Assembly: GCF_003268655.1 (NCBI RefSeq)
Contig: NZ_CP029642.1
Location: 2,852,001-2,916,000 of the forward strand
Direction: 5' to 3'
Source: Arthrobacter dokdonellae
GTDB lineage: Bacteria; Actinomycetota; Actinomycetes; Actinomycetales; Micrococcaceae
Length of the DNA stretch: 64,000 nucleotides
Position numbers and translations under genes: made by a program. Under the pieces are notes generated by a model, which saw only the letters and a program-made list of their open reading frames with translations, made no database searches and had not been told where the DNA came from. Of the stretch, positions 53,896-63,826 are shown one piece after another (the stretch's first letter is position 1; each line of letters starts with the position of its first letter).

Positions 53896-55173
53896 CTATT
53901 TGACTCGGTCGATGATTTTTGCTGCTGCGCCGATGAAGGGCAGGAACCAGGGCGGGCCGAAGTGGCCCGGCACGGGCGGGTTTTTCAAGGTTTCCCAGAC
54001 GTTGGCGCTCTTGTCCCCTGCCATGTAGTGGGCCATCCTCTTGCCCATGTGGGCTGCCATCTGCACCCCGTGTCCGCTGTAGCAGAGCGAGTAGAAGAGT
54101 CCGTCGTGGACGCCGGCGTGGACCATCTGGTCCATGGAAAGGTCCACCAGTCCGCCCCAGATGTAGTCCACTTTGGCGTTGGAGAGATACGGGAAGAGTT
54201 CGAGCATGGCCTTGCGCAGGATCCCGGCGCTCTTCACATCCGAGTCCGGGCTGGACAGGGCAAAACGGGCCCTGCCGCCGAAGAGCAGCCTGTTGTCCGG
54301 GGTGATCCGGAAGTAGTAGGTCAGCATTTTGCTGTCCGACGCCTGGCGCCGGTGGGGCAGGATGCGGTTGACCACGTCTTCGGGCAGCGGTTCGGTGCAG
54401 ATGATGAAGCTGCCCACCGGGATCACCCGCCGCTGCAGCCACGGGGTGATCCCGCCGGTGTAGCCGCTGGTGGCCACCAGGACCTGCTTGGCCCGGGTGA
54501 TGCCCCGGGTTGTGTGCACGTCGTGCACGGTGCCGGAAACCTTTTTCAGTTCTGTGACACCGGCGTTCTCGCAGATGACGGCTCCTGCGGCGGCTCCCGC
54601 CCCGGCCAGGCCATGCACGAACTTGCCCACATGCAGGCCTGCCCCGAGGGGGTCAAGCATCGCTCCCTGGTAGAAGTCGGTGCCGATTTCGCTGTGGATC
54701 TCGGACTTGGGGATGACGGTGACATGGTGGTCGGCCAGGGCGGCCAGCTTCTCCTGTGATTTCAGGAAACCCTCATAGTGGGATTTATGGAAGGCCAGCG
54801 AGAGCTTTCCGAAGCGGTTGTAGTCGCAGTCGATGCCGTTGTCCCGTACGAGCTTTTCGATGCTGTCAATGGCGTCGGTGTATTCGCGGAACATTTCCAC
54901 GGCACGGGTTTCCCCATATCGCTTGACGGCAGTGCTGAAGCCGATGGCCAGGCCGGTGGTCGCCATTCCCCCGTTGCGGCCGGACGCGCCCCACCCCACG
55001 GTGTGGCGTTCAAAAACGGCAACGCTCGCGCCTTGATTGGCAAATTCCAGGGCCGCGGACAACCCTGTAAAGCCGGCGCCGATGATGGCCACATCGACGT
55101 TCTCGGGGACCGGAGCCTGCCGGTAATCGCCGGAGGGCTCGGCAGTGTCCAGCCAGTAGGGAATGAGTTTCAC
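53896..55173 (-). CDS. FAD-dependent amine oxidase (PuuB/DadA type)
   Basis: 425 residues. N-terminal FAD site VDVAIIGAGFTGLSAALEFANQGASVAVFE, then GWGASGRNGGM, typical of gamma-glutamylputrescine oxidase and related DAO-family enzymes. The C-terminal FAD loop is SLCYSGHGVQMAAHMG. It oxidises a primary or secondary amine to an aldehyde or imine with loss of ammonia. Downstream aldehyde dehydrogenase and divergent GABA-type genes fit an amine-to-succinate route. Confidence 0.85.
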   Translation of the reverse strand: MKLIPYWLDTAEPSGDYRQAPVPENVDVAIIGAGFTGLSAALEFANQGASVAVFERHTVGWGASGRNGGMATTGLAIGFSTAVKRYGETRAVEMFREYTDAIDSIEKLVRDNGIDCDYNRFGKLSLAFHKSHYEGFLKSQEKLAALADHHVTVIPKSEIHSEIGTDFYQGAMLDPLGAGLHVGKFVHGLAGAGAAAGAVICENAGVTELKKVSGTVHDVHTTRGITRAKQVLVATSGYTGGITPWLQRRVIPVGSFIICTEPLPEDVVNRILPHRRQASDSKMLTYYFRITPDNRLLFGGRARFALSSPDSDVKSAGILRKAMLELFPYLSNAKVDYIWGGLVDLSMDQMVHAGVHDGLFYSLCYSGHGVQMAAHMGKRMAHYMAGDKSANVWETLKNPPVPGHFGPPWFLPFIGAAAKIIDRVK

Positions 55174-55202
55174 GGTGTGTGGCCTTTCGCTTCAATGTGG
55201 GT

Positions 55203-55877
55203 TTAGAGACCGAGGTGATTGTTGAGTTCGTCCAGGGACTTGACAGTGGTGAGGTCGTAGCCCTCCCCAATGGGGTCGTAGCCGCGGTCCAGCATGACGA
55301 GGTTCCGGAAGCCCATGTCGTGCATCGGGTGCATGTCGTAGCGGGTGTGGGAGGAGACGTGCAGGAAGTCCTCCGGCGTCGCGTTCAGGGTGTCGAGCAT
55401 GTATTCGAAGGCCTGGTAGCGCGGCTTGTAGGCCTGGGCCTGCTCAGCGGTGTAGACGGCGTGGAAGTCGGCGCCGAGCCTGGGAATGCTGATGTCCAGG
55501 AAGCTGTCGTCCGCGTTGGACAGGGCCACCAGCTTGTAGTTCTCGCCCATCTTCTTCAGCGGAGCCGGCACGTCCTCGTGGGCAACCCAGCCGCGTGCAG
55601 CCTCGGCGAACTGTTCGCCGGCACCCTCGGTCGGCCCAATGCCCCAGCGCCTGCACACCCGGTCAAAGGAATCCTGAAGGATCGCCTCGTAGGGCTTGTA
55701 GTCGCCAAGGACCTCGTCGAACCGGTAGCCGCGGAACTGCTTCTTGAACGCAAGCCACTGCTCTTCAGGGATGCGGCCATCAAGCAGGCGGCGGGTGGTG
55801 GGGTCAATGTCGAAGTTGATGAGCGTGCCATAGATGTCAAAAGAGATGTACTTCGGCCGGAAGTTCGTATCCGTCAT
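55203..55877 (-). CDS. HAD-superfamily hydrolase, haloacid dehalogenase type II
   Basis: 224 residues. Nucleophile Asp in YISFDIYGTLINF, motif II VALSNADDSF, a Lys in YKPRYQAFEYML, and the acidic motif HDMGFRNLVMLDRGYDP. Type II 2-haloacid dehalogenases have this cap and layout, and so do many HAD phosphatases; the real substrate in an amine cluster may be neither. It is first in the minus-strand operon, next to the operator at 56015. Confidence 0.8.
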   Translation of the reverse strand: MTDTNFRPKYISFDIYGTLINFDIDPTTRRLLDGRIPEEQWLAFKKQFRGYRFDEVLGDYKPYEAILQDSFDRVCRRWGIGPTEGAGEQFAEAARGWVAHEDVPAPLKKMGENYKLVALSNADDSFLDISIPRLGADFHAVYTAEQAQAYKPRYQAFEYMLDTLNATPEDFLHVSSHTRYDMHPMHDMGFRNLVMLDRGYDPIGEGYDLTTVKSLDELNNHLGL

Positions 55878-56014
55878 GATTCGTCCGTTTCCTTGGTTCT
55901 TGAAGGGGAGGCCCGGAAGTCCGAGCTGTTGCCTTCCATTCGTCTGCGCGGGACGGCGTCTTCTGGCCCTTCGGGCGGGGCCAGATGCCCGCTGTACCGA
56001 CTGTAGGACCGGAG

Positions 56015-56033
56015 ATTGTAGATTGTCAACAGT
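56015..56033. promoter_or_regulatory. GntR-type operator, minus-strand operon side
   Basis: ATTGTAGATTGTCAACAGT. Its complement, ACTGTTGACAATCTACAAT, matches the operators at 56097 and 60110. It lies 138 bp upstream of the HAD gene start, in the shared divergent region. Confidence 0.7.
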
Positions 56034-56096
56034 TTGGGCGGGGAGATTCTTCCCACCCGGGGCGCGACGAAAATTAGTTGATTTATTTTTTCGTCA

Positions 56097-56115
56097 ATTG
56101 TTGACAATCGGCGAT
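56097..56115. promoter_or_regulatory. GntR-type operator, plus-strand operon side
   Basis: ATTGTTGACAATCGGCGAT shares TGTTGACAATC with the other two operators. The TTGACA within it could also serve as a -35 box, so binding would block RNA polymerase. It lies 174 bp upstream of the ABC binding-protein start. Confidence 0.7.
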
Positions 56116-56288
56116 CCGGGGGGTTGCATTGCTTTAGATGCGGAACGAGATCCTGATCACAATCCGCAGGCAGGACCAGCCCAGCGCCTCCTCACATTGT
56201 GCAAGCACCGGGCGGGCCTGAGGATTCTACAACAGCTGCGCCCATCTCAGCGGATCAACTTCCGCTGAATCATTCGAAGGGAAGCACC

Positions 56289-57224
56289 ATGAAAACCAGA
56301 AACAAAGTACAGACCGCAGCGGCGGCACTTGCCGTTGTGTTGGCCCTCAGCGCCTGTGGAAGCACCGCCGCAGGCACAACGGCGTCCGGCAACTCGAAGA
56401 CCTCCGACACGGCGGACATCTCCGCAGGCGTCCAGCCCGACCAGAACGCCGTCAAGCTGCTGCCGGACCCGATCAAGAAGAAGGGCACGATCTCGGTCGC
56501 GATGGAGCTGGCGTATCCGCCGACCTCGTTCCTGACCCCGTCGAACGTGCCCGCGGGCTTCAACGTGGACATCTCCCGATTGATCGCGGCCAGGCTTGGT
56601 CTGAAACTGGATATCCAGAATGTGCAGTTCGCGACGATCATCCCCGGGCTTACCGGTGGGCGCTACGACTTCACCGCCACGGACATGTCGAAGACCGCGT
56701 CTCGGCTCAAGGTCCTGGACATGATCGACTACTGGAAAGACGGGTCCTCGCTCGGCGTCAAGACAGGAAATCCGGAGAAGCTCGACATCAACGACTCCTC
56801 GATCTGCGGCAAGTCGATCGCGGTGCTGCCCGGGGCCACGCAGCAGCAGACATACCTGCCGCTCGTCTCAACAAAATGCACCGATAGCGGGAAGCCTGCA
56901 GTCAGGGCAGTGGTGCTGCCGAACGTCAATGCGGCGCTGTCCCAGCTCGCCTCAGGCCGGATCGACGGGATCTTCTACGACACCCCGTCACTGGCCTACG
57001 CCGCGAAGCAGGACGGGAACGCCTTCAGCGTCGCCGCAGCGCAGTACGCCAAGCCGGCGAGCCTGGGCACCGATCTGGTGGCTATCGCCCTGCCGAAGGG
57101 TTCGCCACTGACGAAGGCGGTGCAGGCGGCCATGCAGTCGACCATGGACAGCCCGCAGTACAAGCAGGCGCTGGCGAACTGGGGCCTGGAATCGGGTGCC
57201 ATCACAGATGCCAAGCTCAACTAG
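56289..57224 (+). CDS. Polar amino acid ABC transporter, binding lipoprotein
   Basis: 311 residues from ATG 56289 (ribosome site GAAGGGAAG). Signal peptide with lipobox LSAC (VVLALSAC). The SBP_bac_3 fold is seen in ISVAMELAYPPTSFLTPSNVPAGFNVDISRLIAARLG, YDFTATDMSKTASRLKVLDMIDYWKDG and IDGIFYDTPSLAYA. It captures a charged amino acid or amine. Permease and ATPase follow directly. Confidence 0.9.
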   Translation: MKTRNKVQTAAAALAVVLALSACGSTAAGTTASGNSKTSDTADISAGVQPDQNAVKLLPDPIKKKGTISVAMELAYPPTSFLTPSNVPAGFNVDISRLIAARLGLKLDIQNVQFATIIPGLTGGRYDFTATDMSKTASRLKVLDMIDYWKDGSSLGVKTGNPEKLDINDSSICGKSIAVLPGATQQQTYLPLVSTKCTDSGKPAVRAVVLPNVNAALSQLASGRIDGIFYDTPSLAYAAKQDGNAFSVAAAQYAKPASLGTDLVAIALPKGSPLTKAVQAAMQSTMDSPQYKQALANWGLESGAITDAKLN

Positions 57225-57237
57225 GAGAGGTGCTCCG

Positions 57238-58170
57238 ATGCTGCAGACCGTCAGTCACAGAAACGGGACCACTATGAACGGGACCGATCCGGCCCTCAAG
57301 CCCAGGCTCCGGCGCCGGAGCACCTTTGAGTACGTCGCCTGGGTTGTGTGCAGCCTGATCGGTCTGGGCATCCTGGCCTCGGTTGCGACCAATCCGAACT
57401 TCCACTGGGATGTGATTGCCCAGTACTTCACCGAGGAAAGCATCCTGCGCGGGCTGATGCTCACGATCTTCCTCACGGTCGCCAGCATGGTCCTGGGGAC
57501 CCTCCTCGGGCTGGGGCTGGCTATCATGAGGTCCTCCAAGATCAAGCCCGTCGCCGCCACGGCCGGTGTCTACCTCACCTTCTTCCGTGGCACCCCGGTC
57601 CTGGTCCAGCTGATTTTCTGGTTCAACATCGCCGCGCTCTACCCGAATCTCACCATTGGCATCCCGTTCACGAACATCGGCACCGCCGTCGACGTCAATG
57701 CCTTGATCGGCCCCATCACGGCAGCCCTGATCGGCTTGACCACGAACGAAGCCGCCTACATGGCCGAAATCATCCGCGGCGGCTTCCAGTCCGTGGGCAA
57801 GGGCCAGATCGAGGCGGCCGACTCCCTGGGCATGAGCGCCGCCACGAAAATGCGCAAGGTCATCATCCCCCAGGCAATGCCCTCGATCATCCCGGCCACC
57901 GGCAACCAGGTCATCGGCATGTTCAAGGAAACCTCCCTCGTCAGTGTGCTGGGCGTCGCGGAACTGCTCCAAAGCGCGCAGCTGATCTACGCCCGCACCT
58001 ACGAAACCATCCCGCTGCTCATCGTCGCCAGCCTCTGGTACCTCCTGATGACCTTGCTGCTGAGCTACCCGCAATCCAAACTCGAGAAAAAATACTCCCA
58101 CACAACCTCCCGAATTCCCCGAAAGGCGAAAAAAGTTGTGCTGACCGAACCGGAAGGGATCGCACGATGA
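57238..58170 (+). CDS. Polar amino acid ABC transporter, permease
   Basis: 310 residues from ATG 57238, with ribosome site GGAGAGG. The HisMQ-type permease domain has [18 protein letters not shown] and the coupling signature [27 protein letters not shown]. About five membrane helices. The stop overlaps the ATPase start (ATGA). Confidence 0.9.
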   Translation: MLQTVSHRNGTTMNGTDPALKPRLRRRSTFEYVAWVVCSLIGLGILASVATNPNFHWDVIAQYFTEESILRGLMLTIFLTVASMVLGTLLGLGLAIMRSSKIKPVAATAGVYLTFFRGTPVLVQLIFWFNIAALYPNLTIGIPFTNIGTAVDVNALIGPITAALIGLTTNEAAYMAEIIRGGFQSVGKGQIEAADSLGMSAATKMRKVIIPQAMPSIIPATGNQVIGMFKETSLVSVLGVAELLQSAQLIYARTYETIPLLIVASLWYLLMTLLLSYPQSKLEKKYSHTTSRIPRKAKKVVLTEPEGIAR

Positions 58171-58934
58171 GCGCCGACGGAACCATCCTCGCCCAACGCA
58201 TCCGGAAGTCCTTCGGACCCAAAACAGTCCTCAAGGACATCGACCTGAACATCGCCAGCGGCGAAATCTGCACCATCATCGGACCCAGCGGCTCCGGAAA
58301 ATCCACTCTCCTGCGCTGCATCAACGGCCTGGAGACCGTTGACTCGGGAGTCCTGAAAGTCAACGGCGAAGACTTCGGCTACTACGAAACCGACACCGCC
58401 TACCACGCCCTGACCCCGAAGAAACTCGCCCAGCAGCGCACCAGGGTCGGCATGGTCTTCCAACAGTTCAACCTCTTCCCCAACATGACCGCACACGAGA
58501 ACATCATGGCCGGCCCAGTCCTGGTCAAACATGCCGACAAGAAACAAACCGCCAAACGCGCCCACGAACTGCTCGCCAGCGTTGGCCTGGCCGGATTCGG
58601 GGACTGCTACCCCGCCCAGCTCTCCGGCGGCCAGCAACAACGCGTCGCCATCGCCCGGTCCCTGGCCATGGACCCCGAGATCATGCTCTTCGACGAACCC
58701 ACCTCCGCCCTGGACCCCGAAAAAGTCGGCGAAGTCCTCGCCGTCATGCAGGACCTCGCCAAGAAGGGCATGACCATGGTCGTGGTCACCCACGAAATGG
58801 GCTTCGCCCGCGAAGTGGCCGACTCCCTGATCTTCATGGACGACGGCTGCGCCGTCGAACGCGGCGACGCCCGCGAGGTCCTCTCCCACCCCAAAGAGCC
58901 CCGCACCCAGGCCTTCCTGAAGCAGGTGCTCTGA
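58167..58934 (+). CDS. Polar amino acid ABC transporter, ATPase
   Basis: 255 residues. Walker [11 protein letters not shown]-loop [10 protein letters not shown], signature [16 protein letters not shown], Walker [15 protein letters not shown]-loop VVTHEMG. It powers the transporter with the two preceding genes. It overlaps the permease by 4 bp, and the amine-oxidase-type gene follows 2 bp after its stop, so all are one transcript. Confidence 0.95.
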   Translation: MSADGTILAQRIRKSFGPKTVLKDIDLNIASGEICTIIGPSGSGKSTLLRCINGLETVDSGVLKVNGEDFGYYETDTAYHALTPKKLAQQRTRVGMVFQQFNLFPNMTAHENIMAGPVLVKHADKKQTAKRAHELLASVGLAGFGDCYPAQLSGGQQQRVAIARSLAMDPEIMLFDEPTSALDPEKVGEVLAVMQDLAKKGMTMVVVTHEMGFAREVADSLIFMDDGCAVERGDAREVLSHPKEPRTQAFLKQVL

Positions 58935-58936
58935 CC

Positions 58937-60070
58937 ATGGACGGAAAACTCGCCGTCATCGGACTGGGCAGCATCGGAAGCATGGCCCTCTGGCAGGCCT
59001 CACGCCTGACCCAGGACGTCGTCGGATTCGAAGCCCAGGCCCCCGCCCACGCCCGCAGCGCCGTAGGCGGGGACACCCGCCTCTTCCGGATGCACTACCG
59101 CGGAGTGCCCGACTACTACCCCATCCTGGAACGCTCACGGGATCTCTGGGCCGAACTGGAAGCGAACACCGGCCAAAACATCCTCACCCGCTGCGGCGGG
59201 CTCTCCATCGGAACCGCCGGCGGGCCCTACATCACCAAGCTTCTGGAAATCACCAGGACCAACGGCGCCAAACACGAAATCCTCAGCCGCGAAGACATGG
59301 CCGAACGCTACCCGCAACACAACCTCCGCGACGACGACATCGCCGTCTTCGACCCCAACGCCGGCGCCCTGCGCACCGACCTCGCAGTCACCGCCGCGGT
59401 TCAGGCCGCGGAAGCCAACGGCGCAACGATCCACATCAACACTCCGATCGAGAGCATGACCGAAACCGCCGACGGCGTCCTCATCACCTCCGGCGAGCAC
59501 TCCTGGACTTTTGAGAACGTCATCGTCTCCTCCGGCGGCTGGTCCCAGCGGCTGATGCCCGACTATCTGAAGGCGGCAACGGAACCCAACCGGTGCTTCC
59601 TGACCTGGTTCGTCGCCCGGAACCCACTGGAGTTCTGCCCAGAGAAGTTCCCCATCTTCATCCGGATCTCCGGGGAACGCTCAATGTACGGGGCCCCCGC
59701 CGTCGATGGCGCGACGGTCAAGGCAACCCTGGACGGCCGCGGAGCACCGGCAGAGGATGCCGATTCAGTGCTCAGGGAACTCACCCCGGCGGAAATCCAG
59801 GAAACCACAGAAACCGTCACGGATTTCTTCCCCGGCCTCGTCCCCAACATCGTGCGCTCGGACGCGTTCCCGGACCTCTTCACCGTGGACGGGAACCCCC
59901 TGATGGGCTACCTGAACGACCAAAGCAAAATCTACTTCGCCACCGGCTTCTCCGGCCAAGGCTTCAAAATGGCCACCGGATACGGTGAAATCGCCGCCGG
60001 CGAAGCCCTCGGCATGCACACCTTCGACGGGCTTGGATTTGCGCGTCCCCAACGCTTCAAGGCACTTTGA
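58937..60070 (+). CDS. Sarcosine/N-methyl-amino-acid oxidase-like flavoprotein (SolA/MSOX type)
   Basis: 377 residues. FAD motif [19 protein letters not shown], then [17 protein letters not shown], resembling the loop that in monomeric sarcosine oxidase precedes covalent flavin attachment. The C-terminal [18 protein letters not shown] matches the family, but the family Cys for covalent FAD is not obvious (FSGQGFKMA region). It oxidises an N-methyl or secondary amine. Being in one operon with the importer, it probably acts on the imported compound. Confidence 0.8.
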   Translation: MDGKLAVIGLGSIGSMALWQASRLTQDVVGFEAQAPAHARSAVGGDTRLFRMHYRGVPDYYPILERSRDLWAELEANTGQNILTRCGGLSIGTAGGPYITKLLEITRTNGAKHEILSREDMAERYPQHNLRDDDIAVFDPNAGALRTDLAVTAAVQAAEANGATIHINTPIESMTETADGVLITSGEHSWTFENVIVSSGGWSQRLMPDYLKAATEPNRCFLTWFVARNPLEFCPEKFPIFIRISGERSMYGAPAVDGATVKATLDGRGAPAEDADSVLRELTPAEIQETTETVTDFFPGLVPNIVRSDAFPDLFTVDGNPLMGYLNDQSKIYFATGFSGQGFKMATGYGEIAAGEALGMHTFDGLGFARPQRFKAL

Positions 60071-60109
60071 CACACACGTCACCCGACGGCGGCCCCCACC
60101 CTGCCGCCT

Positions 60110-60128
60110 ATTGTTGACAATCGACAAT
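60110..60128. promoter_or_regulatory. GntR-type operator before the aminotransferase gene
   Basis: ATTGTTGACAATCGACAAT, the best copy of the shared operator, ends 20 bp before the aminotransferase ATG. TTGACA within it may be the -35 box. Confidence 0.75.
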
Positions 60129-60148
60129 TTCTAAGAAAGTATGAAATT

Positions 60149-61402
60149 ATGGCAACTCTCAGTCCCCTTCTCAAGCAGGCCACGCCGGTTGTCGTGGACC
60201 ATGCCCTCGGCAGTTGGATCTATGCAACCGACGGCAAACGGTATCTCGATTTCACGACTGGAATCGGTGTGACCAGCACAGGCCACTGCCATCCCGATGT
60301 CGTTGCGGCAGCACGCGAGCAGGTGGGCAGGATTGTCCATGCCCAGTACACCACCGTGATGCACAAGCCCCTGCTTGAGCTCACGGAAAGACTGGGAGAC
60401 TTCCTGCCCTCGGGACTGGACAGTGTTTTCTACGCCACGTCCGGCTCCGAGGCAGTGGAAGCGTCCGTCCGCCTCGCGCGCATGGCCACCGGACGGCCCA
60501 ACATCATCTCCTTCCACGGCGGCTTCCACGGCCGGACAGTGGGCGCCGCCTCGCTCACCACGGCCGGCACGAAGTTCCGATCCGGCTTCTCCCCCCTCAT
60601 GGGCGGAGTGCACGTCGCCCCCTTCCCCCATGCCTACCGCTATGGATGGGATGAGGAAACGGCAGTCAACTTCGCCCTGAAGGAACTGGATCACCTCCTC
60701 CTGAGCATCAGCGGCCCCGCGGATACGGCGGCTTTCATCATCGAACCCGTACTGGGAGACGGCGGATACATTCCCACGCCCCCCGCTTTCCTGCAGGGAT
60801 TGCGGGAACGCGCTGACCGTCATGGAATAGTGCTCATCCTGGATGAGGTCCAGGCGGGGGTGGGCCGGACCGGAAAGTTCTGGGGCCACGATTGGGCAGA
60901 GATCACTCCCGACGTGGTCATCACCGCGAAGGGCCTCGCCAGCGGCTTCCCCATCTCAGCCATCGCGGCGTCAACTGAGCTGATGGGCAAGGCGTGGCCG
61001 GGTTCACAGGGCGGCACCTACGGTGGAAACGCCGTAGCAGCCGCAGCCGGCATTGCCACCCTGGGCGTTATTGAGCGGGAGAACCTGGTGGAGAATGCCA
61101 TGGTCCGGGGGAACGAGCTGCGGGCAGGGCTCGAGGTGCTCCAGGCAGAAGTTGCAGGAATTGGAAATGTACGGGGCCGCGGCCTCATGCAAGGCGTCGA
61201 ATTCACCTCTGCCGATCACGAGCCTGATGCGGCCATGGCGCTGGCAGTCCAGCAGGCCGCCGTCAAGGAAGAGCTTCTGCTACTCACCTGCGGACCCAAT
61301 GGCAACGTCGTCCGCATCATTCCGGCGCTGAACGTAAGCAGTGACGAAATCCAGACAGGCCTGGCCAAGTTCACCCAGGCGCTGAAGAGCGCCACCTCCT
61401 AA
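60149..61402 (+). CDS. gabT: Class III aminotransferase (4-aminobutyrate type)
   Basis: 417 residues. PLP Lys in VITAKGLASGFPISAIAA, the Asp in LILDEVQAGVGRTGKFWG, and STVSEAVEASVRLAR-like YATSGSEAVEASVRLARMATG. It moves an omega-amino group to 2-oxoglutarate. The dehydrogenase that would oxidise the product follows 28 bp downstream. The exact donor (GABA or another omega-amino acid) is not fixed by sequence. Preceded by its own operator. Confidence 0.85.
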   Translation: MATLSPLLKQATPVVVDHALGSWIYATDGKRYLDFTTGIGVTSTGHCHPDVVAAAREQVGRIVHAQYTTVMHKPLLELTERLGDFLPSGLDSVFYATSGSEAVEASVRLARMATGRPNIISFHGGFHGRTVGAASLTTAGTKFRSGFSPLMGGVHVAPFPHAYRYGWDEETAVNFALKELDHLLLSISGPADTAAFIIEPVLGDGGYIPTPPAFLQGLRERADRHGIVLILDEVQAGVGRTGKFWGHDWAEITPDVVITAKGLASGFPISAIAASTELMGKAWPGSQGGTYGGNAVAAAAGIATLGVIERENLVENAMVRGNELRAGLEVLQAEVAGIGNVRGRGLMQGVEFTSADHEPDAAMALAVQQAAVKEELLLLTCGPNGNVVRIIPALNVSSDEIQTGLAKFTQALKSATS

Positions 61403-61430
61403 CGTCCCCTACAATCCTTGAAAGCGTGAC

Positions 61431-62885
61431 ATGAACTCCTCATTCGACCCCACAGGTCTTCACACGGAACTGTTCATCGATGGCGTCTGGCGAAACGCCG
61501 CCAGCGGCGCCACGTTCCCGGTGGAAAATCCCGCCACCCATGAGATCATCGCCCACGTGGCCGACGGCGGCCGGGAGGAAGCCCGCGCGGCCATCGAGGC
61601 CGCGGGCCGCGCCCAGGCCACGTGGGGCAAGTCCACGCCCCGGGAACGTGCCGACATTTTGCGGCGCGCCTTTGAGCTGGTGGTTGCCAACACCGACCGC
61701 CTGGCGGCGATCATGACCGCGGAGATGGGCAAGCCGCTGGCCGAAGCCCGGGGCGAAGTGGCTTACGGCGCCGACATGCTTCGCTGGTTCTCCGAGGAAG
61801 CTGTCCGCATCGGCGGTGACAGCGCCACGTCCGTGGACGGGAACACACGCATCCTCATCACCAAGGAACCGGTCGGCCCGTCCGTGTTGGTCACCCCATG
61901 GAACTTCCCGCTGGCCATGGGCGCCCGGAAAATCGCGCCCGCCGTTGCCGCGGGATGCACCATGGTGTTCAAGCCCGCCGAGCTGACACCACTGACGTCC
62001 TTGGCGCTGGTGGCCCTCTTCAAGGAAGCAGGACTTCCCGACGGCGTGCTGAACGTTGTGACCACCTCGGGCGCCTCCAGCGTGGTGCGGACATGGACGG
62101 ACAGCGGAATTGCCCGCAAGATCAGCTTCACCGGCTCCACCGGGGTGGGCAAGATCCTCCTGAAGCAGGCCGCCGAGAACGTCATGCGCTCCTCCATGGA
62201 GCTCGGCGGAAACGCCCCGTTCATTATCCTTGCCGACGCGGACATTGAAAAGGCTGTTGACGGCGCCATGAAGGCAAAAATGCGGAACATGGGCGAGGCC
62301 TGCACCGCCGCGAACCGCTTTTTCGTACACCGGTCAGTGGTGGAGGAATTCAGCGAGAAGTTCGCCAAGAAGATCTCCGAACTGCGGGTAGGTGACGGCG
62401 GGGTGGAAGGAACCGAAGTCGGCCCCCTGATCGAACAGAAGGGCCTGGACAAGGTGGAGGGCCTGGTCAGGGATGCGGTTTCCAAGGGTGCACGCGTCCT
62501 GACCGGTGGAAGCCGCCGGGAGGGTCCGGGATACTTTTACACCCCGACAGTCCTGACGGACGTCTCCTTGGATTCCGAGTTGATGAGCACCGAAATTTTT
62601 GGTCCGGTGGCCGCCATTTCCCCGTTCGACAGCGAGGACGAAGTACTCCGCCTCGCCAACGACACCGAGTGGGGCCTCGTTGGCTACGTCTTTACTGAGA
62701 ACATGGACAAGGCACTGCGCTTTTCCGCAGAACTGGAAGTCGGCATGGTCGGAGTGAACACCGGCCTTGTTTCCAATCCCGCGGCACCGTTCGGAGGCGT
62801 CAAGCAGTCCGGACTGGGGCGCGAAGGCGGCAAGATTGGCATCGAGGAATTTCTTGAGACCAAGTACACCGCAATATCAATCTAA
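61431..62885 (+). CDS. gabD: Succinate-semialdehyde dehydrogenase
   Basis: 484 residues. Catalytic Glu in SMELGGNAPFII, catalytic Cys in GEACTAANRFFVH, cofactor motif FTGSTGVGKILLKQAA, and KPAELTPLTSLAL. It oxidises succinate semialdehyde to succinate, completing the GABA route with the aminotransferase. GEACTAANR is typical of this group of NADP-linked enzymes. Confidence 0.9.
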   Translation: MNSSFDPTGLHTELFIDGVWRNAASGATFPVENPATHEIIAHVADGGREEARAAIEAAGRAQATWGKSTPRERADILRRAFELVVANTDRLAAIMTAEMGKPLAEARGEVAYGADMLRWFSEEAVRIGGDSATSVDGNTRILITKEPVGPSVLVTPWNFPLAMGARKIAPAVAAGCTMVFKPAELTPLTSLALVALFKEAGLPDGVLNVVTTSGASSVVRTWTDSGIARKISFTGSTGVGKILLKQAAENVMRSSMELGGNAPFIILADADIEKAVDGAMKAKMRNMGEACTAANRFFVHRSVVEEFSEKFAKKISELRVGDGGVEGTEVGPLIEQKGLDKVEGLVRDAVSKGARVLTGGSRREGPGYFYTPTVLTDVSLDSELMSTEIFGPVAAISPFDSEDEVLRLANDTEWGLVGYVFTENMDKALRFSAELEVGMVGVNTGLVSNPAAPFGGVKQSGLGREGGKIGIEEFLETKYTAISI

Positions 62886-62926
62886 GAATCATGTAGTTAG
62901 TCAAAGAGTGAAATGAGGCGATGGCC

Positions 62927-63619
62927 ATGGCGGCACCGGAGGGAATATTCATGCTGGAGGGCCGGCCCACGGCACAGCTGATCGCGGACCAGTTGCGGGA
63001 ACAGATTGTCCAGGGTGCGTTTCGTCCCGGTGAGCAGATCAATGAATCGGTTCTGGCAGGCCAGCTGCACACCTCCAGGGGTCCCGTCCGTGAGGCGTTG
63101 CAGCGGCTGTGCCAGGAAGGGATCCTGGTCAGCCATCGAAACAGGGGCGTCTTCGTCCTGGAACTCTCGACCGATGACGTCAGGGAGATCTACGCAGTCC
63201 GTGAGGCCGTGGAATCAACCGCGGCAGACGCGCTGCTGGATGCCGGTCAGGAGCAGGTTGAGCACACGTGCCAGGCCTTGACAGCCATCATTGGTGACAT
63301 GGCGAAGCAGGTTGCCGTTTCGGACTGGCAGGCCATTGCCCGGCTGGACATGGAGTTCCACAACGCCTTCGTGGCCGGCGCAGGCAACACACGCCTGATC
63401 CGGATCTACCAAACCCTCGCGGCGGAATCAAGGATGTGCATTCTCAACCTGGCCGTCGCCTACCCCCGGATCGACGTCCTCGTGGAGGAACACCAAAACA
63501 TCCTCGATCTGCTCGAGACAAGCAACAGGGAGGAACTCCATAAAGCCCTCAAACGCCACATGGAAACGGCGGTTGAGGACCTCACCGTCACAAGGGAAGA
63601 GGCGAACTCCACCTCCTGA
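62927..63619 (+). CDS. GntR/FadR-family regulator
   Basis: 230 residues from ATG 62927, chosen because its paralogue at 63827 begins with the same MAAPEG; an ATG 6 bp upstream is possible. Winged helix: LIADQLREQIVQGAFRPGEQINESVLAGQLHTSRGPVREALQRLCQEGIL. The FCD effector domain follows (VYAVREAVESTAAD, DMEFHNAFVAGAGN, HQNILDLLETSNREELHKALKRHM), with metal-ligand His. Likely repressor at the three TGTTGACAATC operators. Confidence 0.9.
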   Translation: MAAPEGIFMLEGRPTAQLIADQLREQIVQGAFRPGEQINESVLAGQLHTSRGPVREALQRLCQEGILVSHRNRGVFVLELSTDDVREIYAVREAVESTAADALLDAGQEQVEHTCQALTAIIGDMAKQVAVSDWQAIARLDMEFHNAFVAGAGNTRLIRIYQTLAAESRMCILNLAVAYPRIDVLVEEHQNILDLLETSNREELHKALKRHMETAVEDLTVTREEANSTS

Positions 63620-63640
63620 AACGTTCCTCGCGCATCAATC

Positions 63641-63682
63641 AAAAGGGAAGTCCGGATCCAACGGATCCGGACTTCCCTTTTT
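63641..63682 (+). terminator. Strong intrinsic terminator
   Basis: A 19-bp perfect stem from AAAAGGGAAGTCCGGATCC with a 3-base loop and a T-run (63678-63682). It closes the plus-strand operon after the GntR gene. The A-run on the other strand makes it bidirectional. Confidence 0.9.
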
Positions 63683-63826
63683 GAGCATCACGGCTGACCC
63701 ACCAGGAGGTGGACGGCGCCGAGCCGAACGAGAAAGCCTCGTGCCCGATGAAGGCGCCCAAGGCATCATGGATCCATAACTGGCTAAGAAATGCAATCAA
63801 CCCAAGAGCGAAGTGAGGGAACAGCA

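Noticed and set aside
53879..54442. N-terminal extension of the aldehyde dehydrogenase by 188 residues
   Set aside because: The extension is out of frame with, and overlaps, the FAD oxidase gene and has biased non-coding composition; the family start is at 53878.
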